NCBI RefSeq assembly: GCF_012720115.1
Contig: NZ_VNWN01000002.1
Span: 124,001 to 188,000 of the forward strand
DNA: 64,000 bases
Source of the DNA: Sneathiella chinensis
GTDB lineage: Bacteria; Pseudomonadota; Alphaproteobacteria; Sneathiellales; Sneathiellaceae
Reading direction: 5' to 3'
The notes under the pieces are model-generated. The model was not told the DNA's origin. It searched no databases and worked only from the letters and a program-made list of their open reading frames with translations. Shown piece after piece: positions 8,871 to 20,489 of this stretch. A program made the position numbers and the translations under genes. Each line of letters opens with the position of its first letter. Positions within the stretch are counted from its first letter, which is position 1.

Positions 8871-9647
8871 ATGGCCTATAACAACATTATCGTCGAGACA
8901 CAGGGAGCCGTCGGCCTCATTCGTCTCAACCGTCCGAAGGCGCTAAACGCCCTTTGTCAGGAACTGACCGAGGAAATGACCGTTGCCCTTGATGCGTTCG
9001 AGGCCAATGACGACATTGGCGCCATCGTGATCACCGGTTCCGACAAGGCCTTCGCCGCCGGCGCCGATATCAAGGAAATGCAGTCCAAGACCTATATGGA
9101 CGTGTATAAGAACGACTTCATCACCGCCACCTGGGAACGGGTCGCCCGCTGCCGCAAGCCGGTGATTGCCGCCGTTGCCGGATACGCCCTTGGCGGGGGC
9201 TGCGAGTTGGCCATGATGTGCGACTTCATTCTGGCCGCGGACAACGCCCAGTTCGGCCAGCCGGAAATCAAGCTGGGAACCATTCCCGGCGCCGGTGGCA
9301 CCCAGCGCCTGACCCGCTTTGTCGGAAAATCCAAGGCCATGGAAATGTGCCTGACCGGCCGCATGATGGACGCCGAGGAAGCCGAACGGTCCGGGCTGGT
9401 CAGCCGCATTGTCCCGCTGGACGATCTTGAGGACGAGGCCCTGAAGGTGGCGGCCAAGATCGCCGACCTGTCCCGCCCCGTGGTCATGATGTGCAAGGAG
9501 TCTGTGAACAAGGCCTACGAAACCACCCTGAAAGAGGGAATCATGTTCGAACGCCGGGTCTTCCACTCCACCTTTGCCACCGAAGACCAGAAGGAAGGCA
9601 TGGCCGCTTTTGCCGAAAAACGGTCCGCGGCCTTTAAACACCAGTAA
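8871..9647 (+). CDS. Enoyl-CoA hydratase (crotonase family)
   Basis: 258 residues, typical of a stand-alone crotonase that hydrates 2-enoyl-CoA in beta-oxidation. Both catalytic glutamates of mitochondrial-type hydratases are present: E112 in [12 protein letters not shown] and E132 in [17 protein letters not shown]. The oxyanion-hole/CoA segment [12 protein letters not shown] is at 59-70. A good ribosome-binding site (ACAGGAG) precedes ATG 8871. It sits between mutM and rpsT, as in many alphaproteobacteria, where it is annotated as a short-chain enoyl-CoA hydratase. Exact substrate range cannot be read from the sequence. Confidence 0.94.
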   Translation: MAYNNIIVETQGAVGLIRLNRPKALNALCQELTEEMTVALDAFEANDDIGAIVITGSDKAFAAGADIKEMQSKTYMDVYKNDFITATWERVARCRKPVIAAVAGYALGGGCELAMMCDFILAADNAQFGQPEIKLGTIPGAGGTQRLTRFVGKSKAMEMCLTGRMMDAEEAERSGLVSRIVPLDDLEDEALKVAAKIADLSRPVVMMCKESVNKAYETTLKEGIMFERRVFHSTFATEDQKEGMAAFAEKRSAAFKHQ

Positions 9648-9738
9648 AATTTCACCCATCAACCCTTTGAAAACATGAGTTTTCGGACAAGAGTATGACA
9701 TTTTTGCCACTTTCCGCCGCTTTCCGGGGATTCTCTGG

Positions 9739-9767
9739 TTGACGGCGGGGGGCTGGCTGGTTATAAC
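9739..9767 (+). promoter_or_regulatory. Predicted sigma70-type promoter for rpsT
   Basis: TTGACG at 9739-9744, a 17-base spacer and TATAAC at 9762-9767 form a near-consensus housekeeping promoter 40 bases before the rpsT start. No competing promoter is evident in the 159-base gap. Confidence 0.75.
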
Positions 9768-9806
9768 CCGGCTTCCGAAATTCAATGCTAACGGACAGGT
9801 ATTGTC

Positions 9807-10073
9807 ATGGCGCACCATAAATCTGCGATCAAGCGCATCCGGCAGACAGAAACTCGTACAGAGCGTAACCGCGCTCGGCGTAGTCGCATCCGTACTTTCG
9901 TCAAGAAAGTGGAACTGGCCATCACTTCCGGTGATCAGGCTCAGGCAAACGAAGCACTGCGTGTAGCCCAGTCCGAACTCAGCCGTGGAGTTGCGAAAGG
10001 CGTGTTGAAAGCAAACACCGTCTCTCGTAAGATTTCCCGTCTGAATTCACGGGTTAAGGCTCTGTCTGCATAA
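9807..10073 (+). CDS. rpsT: 30S ribosomal protein S20
   Basis: 88-residue, highly basic primary 16S-rRNA-binding protein. The N-terminus [13 protein letters not shown] and the C-terminal [21 protein letters not shown] are diagnostic of bS20. It has its own near-consensus promoter upstream and an intrinsic terminator directly downstream, so it is a single-gene unit, as usual for S20. Its position just before dnaA is common in alphaproteobacteria. Confidence 0.98.
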   Translation: MAHHKSAIKRIRQTETRTERNRARRSRIRTFVKKVELAITSGDQAQANEALRVAQSELSRGVAKGVLKANTVSRKISRLNSRVKALSA

Positions 10074-10097
10074 GGCTGCCAAATACAAGAGAATCAA

Positions 10098-10130
10098 GCC
10101 GTAGCCGGTATCGGCCTGCGGCTTTTTTTT
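10098..10130 (+). terminator. Rho-independent terminator after rpsT
   Basis: A GC-rich stem (GCCGTAGCCG with CGGCCTGCGGC, tight GTAT loop) at 10098-10122 is followed by eight T residues at 10123-10130, starting 25 bases after the rpsT stop. Confidence 0.9.
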
Positions 10131-10558
10131 CGCCCAATTGCAACATTTCCCGCACATCATCAGTGTATTAAAATTTCAATATATTTTAATCATCCTTAGG
10201 ATTTCCGGGCTTTGCCCCCACATATAGTAGGTCAATATTTTGTTTGATCTATTTATTAAATAATTTTCATAAATCCTATTCAGCCTCTATTGCATGATGA
10301 AATAAGTTGGGATTAAATGCTGCGCTGTTGGGAGCATAAACACACATTGACAGCGCGTGATTTGCAGTCGGGGGAATGCAGGTTGCCTTGGTTTTTGGCA
10401 GGAAGCCGTTTTTCCGGTGCCGTTCGCCAGACCAAAGTTTCGGCTGTCATCTCAGATTTTTGAGTTCTGACAAACTTACTGCTTTTGCAGTGAGAGGGTT
10501 TCTTTATTATTGCTGCGTCCTGAAGTATGACGTCGATTTTTGAGGAAGGCACAGATCA
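10131..10558. other. AT-rich non-coding gap before the rhodanese-dnaA unit
   Basis: 428 bases with no supported gene; the left half (10140-10310) is markedly AT-rich. The visible structure is an inverted repeat at about 10475-10494 (CTTACTGC-TTTT-GCAGTGAG, one G-U pair) and a short one at 10452-10470 (TCAGA/TCTGA). TTGACA occurs at 10347 but has no good -10 at the right distance. No TTATCCACA-type DnaA box is seen, so it is more likely the regulatory region for rhodanese-dnaA than an origin. Confidence 0.5.
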
Positions 10559-11005
10559 ATGACCACCGTGGGAACACTGGTTGACCAGATTGGATATGCT
10601 GGTGATATTTCAGTCGAGGAAGCCTGGAATATGTTGAAGGAAGACCCGAAATCCACTCTGGTAGATGTGCGGACCAACGCCGAATGGAACTTTGTCGGCC
10701 TGCCTGACCTGTCCGCCCTGGACAAGTCTGTACAAACCATTTCCTGGGCCCTGTTCCCGACCATGACCCCCAATCCGGATTTTGCAGAAGCCCTGAAGGC
10801 CTGTCATCCTGACATGGATGCGCCCATCCTGTTCCTGTGCCGGACCGGCGTCCGTTCCATCGCCGCCGCCAAGACCGCCACGGCCATGGGATACAAGCAC
10901 TGCTACAATATTCTCGACGGGTTCGAGGGCAGCCCGGACCAGAACCGCCATCGCGGCACGACAAACGGTTGGAAAGCAAAGAAACTGGATTGGGTGCAGA
11001 ACTGA
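10559..11005 (+). CDS. Single-domain rhodanese-like sulfurtransferase
   Basis: 148-residue cytoplasmic protein with one rhodanese domain. The CH2A-like VDVRTNAEW lies near 35-43, and the active-site loop CRTGVRS (C94 to S100) has the catalytic Cys followed by a conserved Arg-Ser. Rhodaneses move sulfane sulfur through a Cys persulfide; the physiological acceptor is not evident. GAGGAAGG lies upstream of ATG 10559. The stop is two bases before the dnaA ATG, so dnaA is probably cotranscribed and translationally coupled to it. Confidence 0.88.
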   Translation: MTTVGTLVDQIGYAGDISVEEAWNMLKEDPKSTLVDVRTNAEWNFVGLPDLSALDKSVQTISWALFPTMTPNPDFAEALKACHPDMDAPILFLCRTGVRSIAAAKTATAMGYKHCYNILDGFEGSPDQNRHRGTTNGWKAKKLDWVQN

Positions 11006-11006
11006 T

Positions 11007-12410
11007 ATGGCAAGTCAGGATCCGCTCAGCATGACCGAGCCTCATTTTGAAACCTGGACCCGCGTCCGGGACCGCCTGCGCAAGGAATATGGCGAGGCAA
11101 CCTTCAATTCATGGCTCAAGAATATCGAACTGGAAGGGGTCAGCAACGGTCATGTGATCATGACATTGCCGACCAAATTCCTGCGTGACTGGGTGATCAA
11201 CAATTACGCCAACCGCATCCGCCAGATCTGGATCGGCGAGAACGGCTCGGTCCAGTCCATCGACATTCATGTCAAGGAGGCAAGCGCCGCCCCGGCGGCT
11301 GGCAATGCCCCGGACACAGCGGATAGCACGGCCAGCAACGTCCAGCCCATTTCAGCGGCGGAAAGTTTCGATGCCAACGAGAAAATCTCGGCTCAGCTTG
11401 ACCCGCGCTTCACCTTTGAGAATTTTGTCGTCGGTAAGTCCAACGAACTGGCCCATGCGGCCGCCCGCCGCGTTGCCGAGGCAACCGACGGTGTCCCGTT
11501 CAACCCACTTTATCTTTATGGTGGCGTCGGGCTTGGTAAAACCCACCTGATGCATGCCATCGGGCATGCCATCCGGGCCAATTCCCCGGAAAAGAAGGTG
11601 CTCTACCTGTCGGCTGAAAAGTTCATGTACCGGTTTATCCGGGCGCTGCGCTACAAGGATACCATGAATTTCAAGGACCAGTTCCGGTCCGTGGATGTCC
11701 TGATGATTGACGACGTGCAGTTCATCGCCGGCAAGGAATCCACCCAGGAAGAGTTTTTCCACACCTTCAACGCCCTTGTGGACCAGAACCACCAGATCAT
11801 CATTTCCGGGGACCGCTCCCCGACCGATCTTGAGGGCATGGAGGAAAGAATGCGGTCCCGGCTTGGCTGGGGACTGGTCGCGGACATTCACCCGACCGAT
11901 TACGAACTGCGTCTTGGCATCCTGCAATCCAAGGTGGAGCAGGCGAATATCGATATCGAGCCGCGCATCCTTGAATTTCTCGCCCACCGGATCACCTCCA
12001 ACGTGCGGGAGCTGGAAGGCGCCCTGAACCGGGTTCTGGCCTATTCCGACCTGGTGGGCCGGGCGGTGACCCTCGAAAGCACCCAAGAGGTCCTGCGGGA
12101 CCTTCTGCGGGCCAATGATCGCCGGATCACCATCGAGGAAATCCAGAAACGGGTGGCCGAGCATTTCAACATCCGCATGTCCGACATGCATTCCGCCCGC
12201 CGGGCCCGCGCCGTGGCCCGCCCGCGGCAGGTGGCCATGTATCTGGCCAAGCAACTGACCAGTCGGTCGCTGCCGGAAATCGGCCGGAAATTCGGCGGCC
12301 GTGACCACACCACGGTCATGCATGCCGTCCGCAAGATCGACGAGCTGCGCGAGCAGGATGTCTCCCTGTCGGAGGATATCGACCTGCTGCGCCGTATGCT
12401 GGAAGGCTGA
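11007..12410 (+). CDS. dnaA: Chromosomal replication initiator protein DnaA
   Basis: AAA+ initiator that binds DnaA boxes at oriC and opens the DNA. Domain I (about 1-90, HFETWTRVRDRLRKEYG) is followed by an Ala/Ser-rich linker (90-125). The AAA+ module has Walker A GGVGLGKTH (172-180), Walker B LMIDDVQF and the sensor/arginine region NVRELEGALNRVLAYSD. The C-terminal DNA-binding domain carries GRDHTTVMH (431-439). ATG 11007 gives 467 residues; ATG 11031 (MTEPHFETW) is an alternative, and an upstream in-frame extension would overlap the rhodanese gene. dnaA lies about 35 kb from the predicted origin, not next to it. Confidence 0.98.
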   Translation: MASQDPLSMTEPHFETWTRVRDRLRKEYGEATFNSWLKNIELEGVSNGHVIMTLPTKFLRDWVINNYANRIRQIWIGENGSVQSIDIHVKEASAAPAAGNAPDTADSTASNVQPISAAESFDANEKISAQLDPRFTFENFVVGKSNELAHAAARRVAEATDGVPFNPLYLYGGVGLGKTHLMHAIGHAIRANSPEKKVLYLSAEKFMYRFIRALRYKDTMNFKDQFRSVDVLMIDDVQFIAGKESTQEEFFHTFNALVDQNHQIIISGDRSPTDLEGMEERMRSRLGWGLVADIHPTDYELRLGILQSKVEQANIDIEPRILEFLAHRITSNVRELEGALNRVLAYSDLVGRAVTLESTQEVLRDLLRANDRRITIEEIQKRVAEHFNIRMSDMHSARRARAVARPRQVAMYLAKQLTSRSLPEIGRKFGGRDHTTVMHAVRKIDELREQDVSLSEDIDLLRRMLEG

Positions 12411-12413
12411 CCC

Positions 12414-12471
12414 GGAGCGGTGCCGCCCGGCACCGTTCCACAATAAAAAGCCCGGCGCTCGCGACCGGGCG
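12414..12471. other. Two stem-loops just after dnaA
   Basis: GGAGCGGTGCC/GGCACCGTTCC (12414-12439, one G-U pair, 4-base loop) is followed by GCCCGG/CCGGGC (12451-12471), preceded by an A-run. On the plus strand neither has a U-tract, so at best they are weak ends for dnaA mRNA. On the minus strand the second hairpin is followed by TTTTTATT and would terminate any antisense transcription heading into dnaA. Confidence 0.5.
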
Positions 12472-12623
12472 CCCCCTTCCGACCGACCGCCTGTTCCCCT
12501 GCCTTTTCAGCGATTTTCAACGGATTACCAACGGATTTTCCGGGGAATTTCTGTAGATTTTCCGGCAATTTTTCGCGGCACCCCGCAAGGCGAGAATATC
12601 GACGGCCAAACCCATCAAAACAG

Positions 12624-12652
12624 TTGGGATGCGGGGTATGTTCTGGTATAGT
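12624..12652 (+). promoter_or_regulatory. Predicted promoter for dnaN-recF-gyrB
   Basis: TTGGGA at 12624-12629, a 17-base spacer and TATAGT at 12647-12652, with TGG just before the -10 (extended -10 form). It lies about 180 bases upstream of dnaN and would place the two stem-loops at 12681-12718 in the mRNA leader. Confidence 0.5.
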
Positions 12653-12680
12653 CTTTGACTGGATTGATATTCCAACGGGG

Positions 12681-12718
12681 AGGTTTGGGGAAACCTTGAT
12701 TCAGGATGCTGAATCAAG
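12681..12718 (+). promoter_or_regulatory. Tandem perfect stem-loops with paired GANTC sites in the dnaN leader
   Basis: AGGTTT-GGGG-AAACCT (12681-12696) is immediately followed, overlapping by two bases, by CTTGATTCAG-GATG-CTGAATCAAG (12695-12718), a perfect 10-bp palindrome. Its arms contain GATTC (12698-12702) and GAATC (12711-12715), both matching GANTC, the CcrM methylation site of alphaproteobacteria. A degenerate DnaA-box-like TTATCAACC follows at 12722-12730. No U-run follows, so these are not terminators; an operator, a methylation-sensitive switch or an mRNA leader element would fit. Confidence 0.55.
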
Positions 12719-12831
12719 CCGTTATCAACCATCCTGACCGGACTGTCGATATAAAGAGTTGAAGTGGAACACCATTGTCAGGCAAGATGCTGTTTCACAC
12801 TTAAGTTATGTCTGAAAGCTTAGTTGAGCCA

Positions 12832-13950
12832 ATGAAACTGACAATCGAACGCACCGCATTGCTTTCCTCCCTGAACCACGTTCAAAGCGTGGTCGAGCGC
12901 AGGAACACAATCCCGATCCTGTCCAACATCCTCATGATTGCGGATGGCGACACACTTGGCTTGACTGCAACTGACCTGGACCTGGCCATCAATGAAAAAG
13001 TGGCGGCGGATGTCCAGACACCGGGCGCCATCACGGCACCGGCCCATCTTCTTTACGATATCGTCCGCAAGCTGCCGGAAGGCTCGCAGGTCGAACTCGA
13101 CTACCAGAGCAGCGACGGACGCCTTTCCGTCCGCGCCGGTCGGTCCCAGTTTGCCCTGTCCTGCCTGCCGAAAGACGACTTCCCGATCATGGAAACCGGC
13201 GAGCTGCCCCACAATTTCGTTTTGACAGCAGCCGAATTGAAGCGCCTGATCGACAAGACACGCTTTGCCATTTCCACCGAGGAAACCCGGTTCTACCTGA
13301 ACGGGATCTACCTACACGCTGTTGAGGCCGATGGCATTCCGGTCCTGCGCGCCGTAGCAACAGACGGTCACCGTCTTGCCCGCGTTGAAACACCGGTTCC
13401 GGCCAATGCCGAAAACATGCCCGGCGTCATCATTCCGCGAAAAGCCGTCAACGAGGTGCGCAAGCTGATCGACGACACGGCGGACGACATTTCCATTTCC
13501 CTGTCCGAGAACAAGGTCTGTTTCTCGTTTGACGGGACCCTGCTGACCTCCAAGCTGATCGACGGTAACTTCCCCGATTACGAACGGGTCATTCCGGCCG
13601 GCAACGACAAGATCCTGGAACTGGATGGCAAGACATTCGCGCAGGCCGTTGACCGTGTTTCCACGGTTTCCACGGAAAAATCCCGCGCCATCAAGCTGAG
13701 CCTGTCCGAAGACACGGTAACCCTGTCCGCCACCGGCGCCGAAAGTGGCAGCGCCACCGAGGAACTGGCGGCTCACTACACATCCGACGCCATGGAAATC
13801 GGCTTCAACTCCAAATATCTTCTGGATATTACCGGTCAGATCGAAGGCGAAAACGCCCATTTCGTTCTTGCCGACGCCCAGTCCCCGACAATCGTCAAGG
13901 ACGGAACCGACAGCGGCGCCCTTTACGTGCTGATGCCCATGCGGGTCTGA
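12832..13950 (+). CDS. dnaN: DNA polymerase III sliding clamp (beta subunit)
   Basis: Ring-shaped processivity clamp loaded on DNA for replication and repair. The N-terminal stretch MKLTIERTALLSSLNHVQSV and ERRNTIPILSN are characteristic, and the protein ends YVLMPMRV as clamps do. ATG 12832 gives the usual 372 residues. ATG 12808 would add eight residues (MSESLVEP) and cannot be excluded, as neither start has a strong ribosome-binding site. The gene begins about 400 bases after dnaA, with its own predicted promoter and structured leader, then runs into recF and gyrB. Confidence 0.97.
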   Translation: MKLTIERTALLSSLNHVQSVVERRNTIPILSNILMIADGDTLGLTATDLDLAINEKVAADVQTPGAITAPAHLLYDIVRKLPEGSQVELDYQSSDGRLSVRAGRSQFALSCLPKDDFPIMETGELPHNFVLTAAELKRLIDKTRFAISTEETRFYLNGIYLHAVEADGIPVLRAVATDGHRLARVETPVPANAENMPGVIIPRKAVNEVRKLIDDTADDISISLSENKVCFSFDGTLLTSKLIDGNFPDYERVIPAGNDKILELDGKTFAQAVDRVSTVSTEKSRAIKLSLSEDTVTLSATGAESGSATEELAAHYTSDAMEIGFNSKYLLDITGQIEGENAHFVLADAQSPTIVKDGTDSGALYVLMPMRV

Positions 13951-14002
13951 TGCCCGCGGGGAAGCCAGCTTCCCCGCACCGATACCCTTATAGGAGCCTT
14001 TC

Positions 14003-17625
<3,623 letters not shown>

Positions 17626-17651
17626 TCGACCCTTTTGAAAAAATGACATTT

Positions 17652-17686
17652 AAAAACAGCAGGCCCCGGTGCCTGCTGTTTTTGTT
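17652..17686 (+). terminator. Rho-independent terminator after gyrB
   Basis: A perfect 13-bp stem (AAAAACAGCAGGC at 17652-17664 with 17671-17683) and a 6-base loop, ending in TTTTT with a second T-rich stretch. The A-rich 5' arm means it could also work on the minus strand. Confidence 0.93.
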
Positions 17687-17878
17687 TCCTGCCATAAAAA
17701 CTGCACAATTTCTTCTTTAAACCCTGATAACTTCTGTTTAACCTTATCTTTATAAAATATTCCCATTGAGCGGCGGGAAAGGTTCGCAATCCCGGCGGTC
17801 AGGTTAAAACAGATTTTTATCGAGTGGTTTAGGTTTACAACCCGACTGGTTGTGTATTTTGTTACAGGAATTCTCAGA

Positions 17879-18259
17879 ATGAAGAGATTTGCACCCCTTG
17901 GACTGGCTATCGCATCTGCCCTTGTCTCCACCTCCGTTCTGGCGGCAAGCTCCGCCTCCCTTGAACTTCGTGAAGACGCCGAATACATGATGCGGAAACT
18001 GGCAGAAGACATCCATGCCCAGCGCCTGACCACCCGGGTCATCGATGAAACCCGTGACAAAAGCATCAAGGTCGAAGGCTATGCCCTTGAATTCAAGCCG
18101 GCCGCCGTGAACAGCCAGACCGGGGAAAACCTGTCCTGCGCGGTGGTCACCATGCAGTCCGTCATTCGCCCCAAGGGGGAACGCCCGGAAAAGCTGAAAC
18201 GGACAGCGGAAATCTGCTCTGATGTGAAAAGCGGGCAGATCACACATTACGTGGATTGA
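17879..18259 (+). CDS. Predicted secreted protein of unknown function
   Basis: I do not recognise the family. ATG 17879 follows AGGAA and starts a clean Sec signal peptide (basic MKR, hydrophobic LGLAIASALVSTSVLA, predicted cut after AA near residue 21); an in-frame ATG 27 bases upstream would spoil it. The mature part is about 105 residues with two cysteines (in LSCAVV and AEICSDV) that could form a disulfide in the periplasm. It lies between the gyrB terminator and a penicillin-binding protein gene, with no sign of sharing an operon. A cell-envelope role is only a guess. Confidence 0.7.
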   Translation: MKRFAPLGLAIASALVSTSVLAASSASLELREDAEYMMRKLAEDIHAQRLTTRVIDETRDKSIKVEGYALEFKPAAVNSQTGENLSCAVVTMQSVIRPKGERPEKLKRTAEICSDVKSGQITHYVD

Positions 18260-18357
18260 CTTTCCCCTGAACCTTTCCAAATTTCTGCCTTAAAATCGCA
18301 CCAGTTTCGGGTACACTCGAAGCTGGTATTTTTTAGGTAGCAGGCTTCCAGTTTTAT

Positions 18358-20484
18358 ATGAAAAACCCGTCGGACAAAGGTAAACGCAGCAGTTCCCCGT
18401 CAGGAAAGAACTCCCGTTACAAGCAGCGCCCCCCGGCAAAACGGCCTGCCAGTAAAAAAGCCGCTGCCAAACCCACTTCGCCCAAGCGTCCGGCCCGCTC
18501 TGCGGCGGCACCCCGTCGCCGGAAGACGGCCCACAGCGGAGCAGGAACCCCTTCACGGGGATGGTTGCGGCCGCTGATCAACTGGGGCGGCACCCTTGTT
18601 CTCTGGGGGGTGCTGATCTCTGGGGTGATCCTTGGATATTTCGCCTATACCCTGCCGGATATTTCCGGCATCAATGTGATTGAAAAGCGGCCATCGCTGG
18701 TCTTCCAGACGGAAAAAGGCGTTCGCTTTGCCACTTATGGCGACCTTTATGGCAACATGCTCCGGCCCGATGAAATCCCGGAAAACATGAAAAACGCGGT
18801 CATGGCCGTGGAAGACAGCCATTTTTACGACCATTTCGGGGTCAATCCGTTCAGCCTTGTCCGCGCCATGTGGCGAAATTATCAGGCGGGCAGGGTAGTT
18901 GAAGGGGGCAGCACCATCACCCAGCAGCTGGCCAAGAACCTGTTCCTCAACCCGGACCGGACCCTGCAACGGAAAATCCGCGAGGTTCTGCTCGCCTTCT
19001 GGCTGGAAGCCAACTATTCCAAGGATGAAATTCTCGCCCTCTATCTGAACCGGATGTATTTCGGCTCCGGGACCTACGGGATTGATGCCGCTGCCCGGAA
19101 GTATTTCTCGAAACCCGCCCGCGACCTGACCATCGCCGAGGCAGCCATGCTGGCCGGCCTGTTGAAGGCGCCGACCTATTACGCCCCCACCGCCAATCTG
19201 GATCGGGCCCAGCAACGCTCAACCGTTGTCATCCGCCGCATGGAAGCAGAGGAATTCATCACCCCGGCAACGGCCAACGCCCTGGTCAAGGCCCCGGCCA
19301 CCCTTCGCAATGCGGGCAGCAACTTCCGCAATGTGCGGTATTTTTCAGACTGGGTGGTCAGCGAGGTTCGCTCCTATATCGGGCGGACGGAAGAAGACCT
19401 GATTGTCCGCACCACCCTTGATCTGGACCTGCAGACAAATGCGGAACAGTCGCTGGAAAGCCAACTGAAAACCAACAGCAAGAAATATAACGTCTCGCAG
19501 GCGGCCCTGATCACCATGACCCCCACAGGGGCGGTCAAGGCCATGGTGGGCGGCAGGAACTATGCCCGTTCGTCGTTCAACCGGGCTGTCTCCGCCCAGC
19601 GGCAACCGGGTTCCGTCTTCAAGACAGTTGTCTATACGGCTGGCTTTGAAAAGGGCCGCGCCCCCGATGATGTCTATATGGACGGACCTGTGAATATTGG
19701 TGGCTGGAAGCCCCATAACTACAGCCGCCGCTATGACGGGGCCATGAGTCTGCGCGAGGCCTATTCCCGGTCCATCAACACCATCGCCGTCAAACTGACC
19801 GAGGATATCGGGCGGGGCGCCGTTGCCAGTACGGCCCGGAAAATGGGCCTGACCGGCAAGATCCCGACCCACCCGTCCATTTCCCTTGGCACCAACGAGG
19901 TTTCCCTTGTGGAAATGACCTCGGCCTATGCGGTGATTGCCAATGGCGGGTATGGCGTTCTGCCCTACGGCGTTCTGGAAATCAAAACCGCCTCCGGGAA
20001 GGTGCTGTACCAGCGGCATGGCTCCGGTCTTGGCCGTCAGCTTAGCGCCCGGACCGTCAACCACATGCGCAGCATCATGACCACCGCCATCCAGAGCGGG
20101 ACCGGCCGCAACGCCAATCCGGGCTTCCCGGCGGCTGGCAAGACCGGCACCACACAGGACTACCGCGATGCGTGGTTTATCGGCTTTACCCCGTCACTGG
20201 TGACCGGTGTCTGGTTCGGCAATGACGACGGGTCGGCCACCAAGAAGGTCACCGGCAGCAACCTGCCGGCACTGGCATGGCGGGATTTCATGAAAGCCTC
20301 TACCGGGGCAAGCGACCGGATTGCCTTTGCCCGCGAGAAAGAACCCCTTTCCGACAGCAGCATCTGGCAGAAGATCATCCAGACCTTCGGCAGCAGCAGC
20401 ACCCCCGCCCGGTCAGGAAGCGGGACGAGCAACCCCGTCCCCGGTGTTCCTGAATACCCGACCGGGGCCACCGACCGGCCCTAA
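18358..20484 (+). CDS. Class A penicillin-binding protein (PBP1 family)
   Basis: Bifunctional peptidoglycan synthase of the periplasmic face: it polymerises glycan strands and cross-links peptides. A Lys/Arg/Pro-rich cytoplasmic tail (1-68) precedes one membrane helix (about 75-97). The GT51 glycosyltransferase follows, with catalytic E152 in EDSHFYDHFG and EGGSTITQQLAKN (182-194). The transpeptidase has S419-V-F-K422, S-I-N (472-474) and K-T-G (595-597), so all active-site motifs are intact. It ends in a Ser/Gly/Pro-rich tail. At 708 residues it is shorter than E. coli PBP1a and lacks an obvious OB insertion. A basic, disordered N-terminus is common in this family. Confidence 0.95.
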   Translation: MKNPSDKGKRSSSPSGKNSRYKQRPPAKRPASKKAAAKPTSPKRPARSAAAPRRRKTAHSGAGTPSRGWLRPLINWGGTLVLWGVLISGVILGYFAYTLPDISGINVIEKRPSLVFQTEKGVRFATYGDLYGNMLRPDEIPENMKNAVMAVEDSHFYDHFGVNPFSLVRAMWRNYQAGRVVEGGSTITQQLAKNLFLNPDRTLQRKIREVLLAFWLEANYSKDEILALYLNRMYFGSGTYGIDAAARKYFSKPARDLTIAEAAMLAGLLKAPTYYAPTANLDRAQQRSTVVIRRMEAEEFITPATANALVKAPATLRNAGSNFRNVRYFSDWVVSEVRSYIGRTEEDLIVRTTLDLDLQTNAEQSLESQLKTNSKKYNVSQAALITMTPTGAVKAMVGGRNYARSSFNRAVSAQRQPGSVFKTVVYTAGFEKGRAPDDVYMDGPVNIGGWKPHNYSRRYDGAMSLREAYSRSINTIAVKLTEDIGRGAVASTARKMGLTGKIPTHPSISLGTNEVSLVEMTSAYAVIANGGYGVLPYGVLEIKTASGKVLYQRHGSGLGRQLSARTVNHMRSIMTTAIQSGTGRNANPGFPAAGKTGTTQDYRDAWFIGFTPSLVTGVWFGNDDGSATKKVTGSNLPALAWRDFMKASTGASDRIAFAREKEPLSDSSIWQKIIQTFGSSSTPARSGSGTSNPVPGVPEYPTGATDRP

Positions 20485-20489
20485 ACCCG

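Noticed and set aside
10313-10552. 79-codon minus-strand frame before the rhodanese gene
   Set aside because: No ribosome-binding site, no recognisable sequence, and it lies over the likely regulatory region of rhodanese-dnaA.
10131-10558. AT-rich gap before dnaA as the replication origin
   Set aside because: No TTATCCACA-type boxes are visible there, whereas the hemE-ppsR gap has them and the expected flanking genes.
12451-12471. Hairpin after dnaA as a plus-strand terminator
   Set aside because: The T-run is on the minus strand side only; for dnaA mRNA there is no U-tract after the stem.
12517-12732. 71-codon minus-strand frame upstream of dnaN
   Set aside because: It covers the dnaN promoter and stem-loops and has no protein-like features.
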